Shown here: positions 57,904 through 64,000 of the stretch, in pieces | Position numbering within the stretch: position 1 is the stretch's first letter | Layout: each line of letters begins with the position of its first letter | Assembly (NCBI GenBank): GCA_016706425.1 | Contig: JADJJR010000001.1 | Span: 744,001-808,000 of the forward strand | Direction of reading: 5' to 3' | Length of the DNA stretch: 64,000 bases | Source: Elusimicrobiota bacterium | Lineage (GTDB): Bacteria > Elusimicrobiota > Elusimicrobia > FEN-1173 | The notes under the pieces: generated by a model | Database searches by the model: none | What the model saw: the letters and a program-made list of their open reading frames with translations, nothing else | Told to the model about the DNA's origin: nothing | Made by a program: the position numbers and the translations under genes

Positions 57904-59699
57904 ACGCCGTCGTCTCCCGCGAGCAAATGAACATCGTGGTCGTCGGCCACGTGGACCACGGCAAAAGCACCGTGGTGGGGCGCCTCTTCGCCGACACGGG
58001 GTCCCTGCCCGAGGGGAAGCTCGAGGCCGTGCGCAAGGAATGCGCCCGCACCGGCAAGCCCTTCGAATACGCCTTCCTCTTGGACGCGCTCTCCGACGAA
58101 CAAGACCAGGGCATCACCATCGACACGGCCCGGTCGTTCTTTAAAACCGAGCGGCGCGATTACATCATCATCGACGCCCCGGGGCACATCGAATTCCTGA
58201 AGAACATGATTTCCGGCGCGGCCCGCGCCGAAGCGGCGGTGCTTGTCATCGACGCCAAGGAGGGCGTGCGCGAGAACAGCCGCCGGCACGGCTACCTGCT
58301 GTCCATGTTGGGCATTCGGCAGATCGTCGTCTGCGTCAATAAAATGGATTTGGTGGACCGGAGCGAGGAACGTTTTCGCGCTATCGAAAAAGAGTACCGC
58401 GAATTTTTGAAGGGCATCGGCGCGGCCGAACCTCGTCAATTCATCCCTGTCAGTGCGGTCAACGGGGAAAACTTGGCCGTGAAGAGCACCCGCATGGAAT
58501 GGCACCTCGGCCCCATGTTGTTGGAGTGCCTGGACGCCTTTGAAAAAGCCCCGCCCAAGGCCGACCGCCCGCTCCGTCTGCCGGTGCAAGCCGTTTATAA
58601 ATTCGTCAGCCAGGGCGACGACCGCCGCATCGTGGCGGGGCGCATTGAATCGGGCCGCGTGCGGGTGGGGGACCGGGTCGTTTTCTCACCTTCCAACAAG
58701 GTCAGCACGATCAAATCCATTGAAGCCTTCAACGCCCCTGAACGGACCGACATCGACGCGGGGTGGTCCACCGGGTTCACCCTCTCCGAGGAAATTTACG
58801 TCACGCGCGGCGAAATCATGAGCCACGAGGCGACAGCGCCCCTGGTCAGCACCCGCTTGCGGGCGAACCTGATTTGGTTGGGCAAGCGGCCCCTGGAAAA
58901 AGGCCGCGACTACAAGCTCAAGATCCACACCCAGGCCCTGCCCGTGCGGCTCCTTGAAATCCGCAAGGTGATCGACGCGTCGGCCAAGGACGCGGGCGCC
59001 CAGACCAAGGACCACGTGGGGCGCCACGACGTGGCCGACGTCGTCCTCGAAACCCGCCAGCCGGTGGCCTTCGACGAAATCGGCCAGAACGAAGCCACGG
59101 GGCGATTCGTGCTGGTGGACGGTTACGACATCGCGGGGGGCGGCATTGTCACCGCGGCGGAAAGGGACGAAAAAGAGGATTTACGCGCCGAGGCGCGCCT
59201 GCGGGACTTCCATTGGATTCGGGGCGGGGTGTCGGCGGCGGACCGCGCGCGCCGGTTCGCCCACCGGGCGGCGCTCGTCATGTTCGTCGGCAAGGCCGGC
59301 GTCGGCAAACACCGCTACGCCCGCGCCGTGGAACGGGCGCTCTTCGACAAGGGGCGCGCCGTTTATATGTTGGACGGCACCAACGTGCTTCTGGGCGTCG
59401 ACAGCGATTTGATCTGGACGGCCTCGACCCAGTCCGAATTGGTGCGCCGTTTCGCCGAGGTGGCCCACCTGTTCCTGGACGCCGGTCTCCTCGTGGTGTC
59501 CACGACCAACGCCATCGGTTTGGCGGACGTCGGCGCCGTCCAGGCCCTCGTCCCGGATTTCCCGCTCCTGGTGGTGGAGATCAACCCCGCCGGCGGCGCC
59601 GTCTCCGCCTCGGACCTCCGCCTCACCGGCCAGGAGCCCGAAGAAACCGTCATCGAACGGGTGACGGCCCTTCTGCTCCAGCGGCTAATCACGCAGTAA
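57900..59699 (+). CDS. cysN: Sulfate adenylyltransferase CysN fused to a degenerate CysC
   Basis: The 599-aa protein starts at GTG 57900, overlapping the cysD stop. Residues 1 to about 420 are CysN: GTPase motifs 'GHVDHGKST' (14-22), 'DAPGH' and 'NKMD'. Residues about 445-599 are an APS-kinase (CysC) domain, as in NodQ/CysNC, but the Walker A reads GKAGVGKH (464-471) with His in place of Ser/Thr, and the 'DGDNVRxGL' motif reads 'DGTNVLLGV' (about 493). Nucleotide and APS binding residues are thus lost, so the CysN half should work while the CysC half is probably regulatory or inactive. Confidence 0.88.
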   Translation: MNAVVSREQMNIVVVGHVDHGKSTVVGRLFADTGSLPEGKLEAVRKECARTGKPFEYAFLLDALSDEQDQGITIDTARSFFKTERRDYIIIDAPGHIEFLKNMISGAARAEAAVLVIDAKEGVRENSRRHGYLLSMLGIRQIVVCVNKMDLVDRSEERFRAIEKEYREFLKGIGAAEPRQFIPVSAVNGENLAVKSTRMEWHLGPMLLECLDAFEKAPPKADRPLRLPVQAVYKFVSQGDDRRIVAGRIESGRVRVGDRVVFSPSNKVSTIKSIEAFNAPERTDIDAGWSTGFTLSEEIYVTRGEIMSHEATAPLVSTRLRANLIWLGKRPLEKGRDYKLKIHTQALPVRLLEIRKVIDASAKDAGAQTKDHVGRHDVADVVLETRQPVAFDEIGQNEATGRFVLVDGYDIAGGGIVTAAERDEKEDLRAEARLRDFHWIRGGVSAADRARRFAHRAALVMFVGKAGVGKHRYARAVERALFDKGRAVYMLDGTNVLLGVDSDLIWTASTQSELVRRFAEVAHLFLDAGLLVVSTTNAIGLADVGAVQALVPDFPLLVVEINPAGGAVSASDLRLTGQEPEETVIERVTALLLQRLITQ

Positions 59700-59787
59700 C
59701 CAACTGGTTTTTTCGAACGGCATCCCAAAGAAGTCCCGGGGTCCCTTTACTTTGCCCACCCGAAGAAAAGGGACGAAAAGCAATGGC

Positions 59788-59821
59788 AAAAAAAACCCAC
59801 CTCAAGTCCTGGTTTGGGTTT
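59788..59821 (-). terminator. Terminator of the M23 peptidase gene
   Basis: On the minus strand AAACCCAAACC pairs with GGTGGGTTT around AGGACTTGA, followed by a T-run, directly after the stop codon of the minus-strand gene. Confidence 0.65.
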
Positions 59822-61078
59822 CTACGCGTTGGGGGGGAGTTGTTTTTCGAGCGCCGGCACGAGGTTGTCCCGGCGTTGTTCGTAGGCTTTCATCCGAGCC
59901 GCGGGCACGGAACCCAGGGACGGCATCTTTAACGTCAAGAAATTAACCATGGACCCGTTTTTCATCATTTGAAAGTGCAGATGCGGACCGGTGGAAATGC
60001 CCGTTGATCCCACATAAGCGATCAACTGGCCCTGTCGCACTTTGGATCCCACCGACAGGCCCTTCGCGAACCGCGACAGGTGGCCGTAGTAGGATGTGTA
60101 GGTGCCGTTGTGGCGCACCATCACCAAATTCCCGAAGCCGCCTTTCTTGCCGCGAAAGACCACCGTCCCGTCGCCGACGCTCACCACCGGGGTCCCGGTG
60201 GGGGCGGCATAGTCCGTCCCCAGATGGGGTCGATAAATGCGGAACACGGGGTGGAAACGCCGTGTGGTGAAGCCGGAAGAGATGCGTCGGAAATTGAGGG
60301 GGGCGTGCAGGAAGGCTTTGCGCAGGGATTCGCCTTTTTCACCGTAGTAGTCGTCCATGAAGCGGACGGCCACGTGCCGCCCGGTGGCCTCCCCGTCGTA
60401 AATCGCGCCGAGGATCTTGACGTCGACGATCTTCCCGTCGGGTGTCCTCTGTTCTTTCCATTGAAGGGCGAAACGGTCGCCGCCGCGGGTTTCGGTGAGG
60501 AAATCGATGTTCCAGGCGAAGATATCGGCCAGCCCCACGATGACCGCCGGGGCCACGCCCTGGGCCTGCATCGAAACCCAGAGGGAATCGGCGAGGGTGC
60601 CCGCGGCGGATTTTTCGACGGATTTAAGGGGCACGGGCTCCCTTCGGACGGCCCAGCCCGTGGGGGCGGCTTCCACGACGAAGCGTTCCAGCCGCCGGGC
60701 GATGGACAGCCGTTGAAACTTCCCATCGGGCGTTTGGAGCAGTTCGTAGCGGTCGGCTTCGTTGAGCGAGCGGGGATCCAACACCGGCTGGAACGCCCGC
60801 GCGATGCCGTCGGCCTGGGGCGCGGGAACCCCGGCGCTTTTGAGAACGGTGAAGAGCATTTTGCCCGGGGTGAAGGCCCCCGTGGTGGTCCGTCCCTCGA
60901 CGGGTTTGAGGGCCGCGTCGATGGACAAAGACCCCGCGATGGGGAGGTGGGCGGGGCGAGCGAAAGCCCAGAGGGCCGCGATGCCGAAACAGGCCACCGC
61001 CGTCACCCAAAAACCGAGACGGACGGGCTCTTTGAGCCGGCCGTCGTCTTCGCGGATGAGTTTCAAATACTGCCGCAC
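59822..61078 (-). CDS. M23-family metallopeptidase (murein endopeptidase, OapA/MepM-like)
   Basis: The 418-aa protein has an N-terminal TM (about 22-40), an OapA/LysM-like middle part and a C-terminal M23 domain with the zinc ligands in 'HLGTDYAAPTGTPV' and 'GPHLHFQMMKNG'. It should cut peptidoglycan cross-links in the periplasm. The start is GTG 61078, with the -10 TATAAT only 8 nt upstream, so the mRNA looks leaderless. Confidence 0.9.
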   Translation of the reverse strand: MRQYLKLIREDDGRLKEPVRLGFWVTAVACFGIAALWAFARPAHLPIAGSLSIDAALKPVEGRTTTGAFTPGKMLFTVLKSAGVPAPQADGIARAFQPVLDPRSLNEADRYELLQTPDGKFQRLSIARRLERFVVEAAPTGWAVRREPVPLKSVEKSAAGTLADSLWVSMQAQGVAPAVIVGLADIFAWNIDFLTETRGGDRFALQWKEQRTPDGKIVDVKILGAIYDGEATGRHVAVRFMDDYYGEKGESLRKAFLHAPLNFRRISSGFTTRRFHPVFRIYRPHLGTDYAAPTGTPVVSVGDGTVVFRGKKGGFGNLVMVRHNGTYTSYYGHLSRFAKGLSVGSKVRQGQLIAYVGSTGISTGPHLHFQMMKNGSMVNFLTLKMPSLGSVPAARMKAYEQRRDNLVPALEKQLPPNA

Positions 61079-61086
61079 GGCCGGTA

Positions 61087-61092
61087 TTATAC
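61087..61092 (-). promoter_or_regulatory. -10 element close to start codon (leaderless layout)
   Basis: Minus-strand TATAAT at 61092-61087; 8 nt separate it from GTG 61078. Confidence 0.55.
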
Positions 61093-61104
61093 ACGATCCA
61101 AATT

Positions 61105-61113
61105 GCTAGAATG
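61105..61113 (+). promoter_or_regulatory. Extended -10 of the hppA gene
   Basis: TGC-TAGAAT at 61105-61113 on the plus strand, 35 nt before the ATG at 61149; divergent from the M23 promoter. Confidence 0.4.
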
Positions 61114-61148
61114 CGGTCGAGTTTAATTCAAAAAACGGGATCGGGCCT

Positions 61149-63239
61149 ATGCTCACTTTTGTTTTCGCCACGTGTCTGGCCGCGTTGCTGGTGGCCGCCT
61201 ACTTCGCCTGGGACGTTCTCAAAACGGACAAGGGCACGCCGGAGATGCAAAAAATCGCCGCCGCCATCCACACCGGCGCCCAGGCGTTCCTCAACCGGCA
61301 GAACCGCACCATTTCCATCCTTTTCTTGATCACCGGGGGCGGCATCTTTTCCCTCTACGCCCTGCTCGGCCGCCAAACCTCGGAGGGACTCGACGCGGCG
61401 TTCTCGTTCCTGCTCGGGTCCGCGACCTCCCTGTTGGCCGGGTTCATCGGCATGCAGGTGTCCATCCGCACCAACATCCGCGTGGCGAGCGCCGTCCGAC
61501 GGAGTTTGCCCGAAGCCCTGCGCCTGGCCCTGCGGGGCGGGGCGGTCAGCGGCGTGGCCGTCGTGGCGTTGAGCCTTTTGGGGGTGGGGGGGTTGTTCTG
61601 GTTCATGGGCGGCCAATTTGATCCGACCCGGGTGCCCCTGCGCATCGTCGGCTTCGGGTTCGGCGCGAGTTTCGTGGCCCTCTTCGCCCAATTGGGCGGC
61701 GGCATCTACACCAAGGCCGCGGACGTCGGCGCGGATTTGGTCGGCAAAATCGAGGCCGGCATTCCCGAGGACGATCCCCGGAACCCCGCGGTCATCGCGG
61801 ATTTGGTGGGCGACAACGTGGGCGATTGCGCGGGGCGCGGCGCGGACCTTTTTGAATCGACGGCGGCCGAAAACATCGGGGCCATGGTGTTGGGCGCCGC
61901 GCTGTACCCGGTGTTCGGGGTGAGCGGGGTGTTGTTCCCGCTGGTGGCCCGGGCCGCCGGTTTGCTGGCGGCCATCGGCGGCGTGTTCTCCGTGCGTTTG
62001 CGGGGCGAGCAGGAAGATCCCATGAAGGCCCTCAATCGGGGCTACCTCGTGACCAGCGTGCTCGCCGCGGTTGGATTTTATCTCACCGTCCGCTATTTAT
62101 TGAAAGACAACCCCTGGCTGTTGGCCGCCGGATTGATCGGCCTGACGGCGTCCTACATTTTTGTCTGGATCACCCAGTACTACACCGAGTCGAAGTACCG
62201 CCCGGTCCGGGACATCGCCCGCTCCTCCTTGACGGGCCACGCCACCCTCATTATTTCGGGCTTGGGTTACGGAATGGAAAGCACGGCCCTGCCGGTGGTG
62301 ACGATCGCCCTGGCGCTGGTGGGTTCGTATTTCTGCGGCGTCCACGGCTTGGCCGGCGCGGGGGTGGATCCCATGAGCGCCGGTCTCTACGGCACGGCCA
62401 TCGCCACCATGGGCATGCTGTCGACCTGCGCCTACGTGCTGTCCATGGACACTTTCGGGCCGATCACCGACAACGCGGGCGGCATCGTCGAGATGAGCGG
62501 CCAGCCCGACAGTATCCGACGGAAAACCGACCGTCTCGACGCCGTGGGCAACACCACCAAGGCCCTCACCAAGGGGTACGCCGTGGGGTCCGCCGCGCTG
62601 GCGGCCTTCCTGCTGTTTTCGGCTTATCTGGACGAAGTCACCCATCTCATCGGCAAGCCCTTCCGGACCGTGGACCTGGCCAAGGTGGAGGTGTTCGTGG
62701 GGGCCCTGCTGGGGGCGATGTTGGTGTTCCTTTTCAGCGCCCTGGCCCTGCGCGCGGTGGGCAAGGCGGCCTACGCCGTCATCAACGAGGTGCGCGCCCA
62801 ATTCTCCGAATGGCCGGGCATTCTGCAGGGAACCCAGGAGCCGGATTACGCCCGTTGCGTGGACATCGTGACGGCGGCGGCGCTCCGGCAAATGGTGTGG
62901 CCGGGCGTTCTGGTGGTGGGCATGCCGATCGGGGTGGGTTTGCTCTTTAAATCTTTCGGCGTCGGCGCCGAGACGGCCGCCGGGTTTCTCATGGTCGGCA
63001 CGATCACGGGGATCCTGATGGCCTTGTTCATGAACAACGCCGGCGGGGCCTGGGACAACGCGAAGAAGTATGTCGAAACCAACGCCATCTACGGCGGCAA
63101 AGGCTCCCTGGCCCATCAAGCGGCGGTGGTGGGCGACACCGTCGGCGACCCGCTAAAAGACACCGCCGGGCCCAGTCTTCACGTTCTCATCAAGCTGTTG
63201 GCCACCATCACCCTCGTCTTCGCGCCCCTCTTCGTCTGA
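61149..63239 (+). CDS. hppA: Membrane-bound proton-pumping pyrophosphatase, K+-independent type
   Basis: The 696-aa protein has about 16 helices and the pyrophosphate site motifs 'DVGADLVGKIEAGIPEDD' and 'DLVGDNVGDCAGRGADLFES', plus C-terminal 'AAVVGDTVGDPLKDTAGPS'. In the potassium-determining segment it reads 'GNTTKALTKGYAVGSAAL', with Lys and Thr at the two diagnostic positions, as in K+-independent H+-pumping enzymes such as that of Rhodospirillum. It couples pyrophosphate hydrolysis to proton export. Its 3' end overlaps a convergent gene by 87 bp. Confidence 0.95.
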   Translation: MLTFVFATCLAALLVAAYFAWDVLKTDKGTPEMQKIAAAIHTGAQAFLNRQNRTISILFLITGGGIFSLYALLGRQTSEGLDAAFSFLLGSATSLLAGFIGMQVSIRTNIRVASAVRRSLPEALRLALRGGAVSGVAVVALSLLGVGGLFWFMGGQFDPTRVPLRIVGFGFGASFVALFAQLGGGIYTKAADVGADLVGKIEAGIPEDDPRNPAVIADLVGDNVGDCAGRGADLFESTAAENIGAMVLGAALYPVFGVSGVLFPLVARAAGLLAAIGGVFSVRLRGEQEDPMKALNRGYLVTSVLAAVGFYLTVRYLLKDNPWLLAAGLIGLTASYIFVWITQYYTESKYRPVRDIARSSLTGHATLIISGLGYGMESTALPVVTIALALVGSYFCGVHGLAGAGVDPMSAGLYGTAIATMGMLSTCAYVLSMDTFGPITDNAGGIVEMSGQPDSIRRKTDRLDAVGNTTKALTKGYAVGSAALAAFLLFSAYLDEVTHLIGKPFRTVDLAKVEVFVGALLGAMLVFLFSALALRAVGKAAYAVINEVRAQFSEWPGILQGTQEPDYARCVDIVTAAALRQMVWPGVLVVGMPIGVGLLFKSFGVGAETAAGFLMVGTITGILMALFMNNAGGAWDNAKKYVETNAIYGGKGSLAHQAAVVGDTVGDPLKDTAGPSLHVLIKLLATITLVFAPLFV

Positions 63240-63785
63240 CAACGCCGGTTCCGGCTCGTGGGGCTCCCGTGGCGGCACCGGCCGGGGACCCCGCCGAATG
63301 TACAGCCGCTTGATCGCCACGGAGGGGAATTGCGTGTAGGCGTCCACATCGTCCCACCGCGCGCCGATCCGGAAATGCAGGCCGTCCCCCGTGGTGAACG
63401 CCACGTAAATCGGAAACCACGAAAAAGGCAGCGGCAGGTCCGGGTAGCGGGAAATTTGAAAACTGCCGTATTCGCCGATGGGTTTCGGTTTCCCGTCTTT
63501 GCGCGCGCGCTGGTTGCCCAGGATTATTTCCGGTTTTCCCCAATCGAACGTGGTCCAACCCCGGGGGATGAGATGGAACGGCCAGGGGTAGTCCCAGTGG
63601 CGGCGGCCTTGAAGATGGCGGGGCAGGTGTTTGTCCGAGGGAAGATATCGGGCGACGGGGTCGGAGGAACCGGACTCGGCGGCCCGGGGACCCGCGGGGG
63701 GAGCGGCAAAAATCAATAGGAGGATCGCCCCGGCCCACGCCGGTTTTCTTGGGTACGAGGGGTTCACCTGTTTCGCCCGGTTCAT
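63153..63785 (-). CDS. Secreted hypothetical protein
   Basis: The 210-aa protein has a signal peptide (about 14-36, 'GPRAAE') and a mature domain rich in aromatic residues ('WDYPWPFHLIPRGWTTFDWG', 'LPLPFSWFPIYVAF'). The tail is acidic and low in complexity; it overlaps the hppA 3' end, which may shape that tail. ATG 63785 starts just before the signal. No family recognised. On its own strand it stands alone. Confidence 0.62.
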   Translation of the reverse strand: MNRAKQVNPSYPRKPAWAGAILLLIFAAPPAGPRAAESGSSDPVARYLPSDKHLPRHLQGRRHWDYPWPFHLIPRGWTTFDWGKPEIILGNQRARKDGKPKPIGEYGSFQISRYPDLPLPFSWFPIYVAFTTGDGLHFRIGARWDDVDAYTQFPSVAIKRLYIRRGPRPVPPREPHEPEPALSDEEGREDEGDGGQQLDENVKTGPGGVF

Positions 63786-63930
63786 GCCGCCCTCCGCGCG
63801 CCACGCCGTCAACGATCGGCGGCGCCGCGTGCGGCGGGCCCTCCCGGGCCCTCTCTTAAGTCTACCCCCTCCCATCGCCTTTTTCCACACCCCCCTGGAA
63901 ATTCCACGAAGCGGAAGCCATAATTACCCT

Positions 63931-64000
63931 ATGCTCGATTGGTTGGCGGTGATTTTGTCCCCCATTGTCGGGGCGGGGAGCGGTTCGTTGTTCAGCCGGC
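63931..64000 (+). CDS. Start of a gene cut by the window edge
   Basis: ATG 63931 opens a frame that stays open to the window end and encodes a hydrophobic stretch ('MLDWLAVILSPIVGAGSGS'), probably a first membrane helix. A CATAAT -10-like box (63919-63924) ends 6 nt before the ATG. Too short to identify. Confidence 0.5.
   Translation, partial: MLDWLAVILSPIVGAGSGSLFSR

Noticed and set aside
1..64000. tRNA or rRNA genes
   Set aside because: No T-loop GGTTCRANNCC with matching acceptor stem and no rRNA signature was seen on reading; a covariance scan would settle it.

Overview
The window is a GC-rich, gene-dense bacterial chromosome segment with a Gram-negative envelope: TolC-type and DUF3373-type outer-membrane proteins, a TonB receptor, several lipoproteins and an LpoB-like protein. 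Gene content (a very large protein with a TraB/ChaN-like module plus inositol-monophosphatase and HAD domains, FecR-domain proteins, FeeM-like acyltransferases, a K+-independent pyrophosphatase) suggests Elusimicrobiota or a neighbouring lineage such as Omnitrophota. That placement is inference from gene content; the window holds no rRNA or other phylogenetic marker. No tRNA or CRISPR array was seen.

Layout. 1-6541: a three-gene heavy-metal RND efflux operon, a small lipoprotein and a SAM methyltransferase. 6554-10143: an accessory zone with the stump of a cation transporter gene, an unusual DUF1016_N-SNase fusion gene, then about 2.5 kb of very GC-rich, apparently non-coding DNA with strong hairpins and short repeats. 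10144-13345: a TonB-dependent receptor gene split by an IS3-family element (10701-11915, 4-bp target duplication). Removing the element restores a 660-aa reading frame. 13505-21094: a chemosensory locus with an MCP and a YfiR-like gene on + and cheA (two CheW domains)-cheW-cheR-response regulator-cheX-cheB-hpt tightly overlapped on -. 21250-28005: the giant multidomain protein. 28073-31201: RhlE-type helicase, a Cys-rich small protein, and an ECF sigma/small membrane protein/Spy-like module ending in a strong terminator.

31299-35880: two FecR-domain genes sharing an identical 733-bp block but with diverged C-terminal halves, followed by an outer-membrane barrel gene whose signal peptide lies in another frame. 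35993-43875: a respiratory block of His-rich lipoprotein, ResB, CcsA, DUF3373 porin, small secreted protein, octaheme cytochrome (tetrathionate reductase family) with a membrane anchor, and a cytochrome b partner. 43926-48725 (-): tandem FeeM-like acyltransferase, class II aldolase-like protein and P-type ATPase. 48774-55307: envelope proteins (HEAT lipoprotein, LpoB-like protein, COG3014-like lipoprotein, barrel, rhomboid protease). 55393-59699: an attenuator-like leader, coiled-coil and Dabb proteins, a flavin reductase, then cysD and cysN fused to a degenerate cysC. 59822-63785: M23 peptidase, H+-pyrophosphatase and a secreted hypothetical protein; a further gene starts at 63931.

A recurring signal is a -10 hexamer only 6-11 nt before the start codon (31299, 33019, 35993, 55411, 61078, 63931), which predicts leaderless mRNAs.
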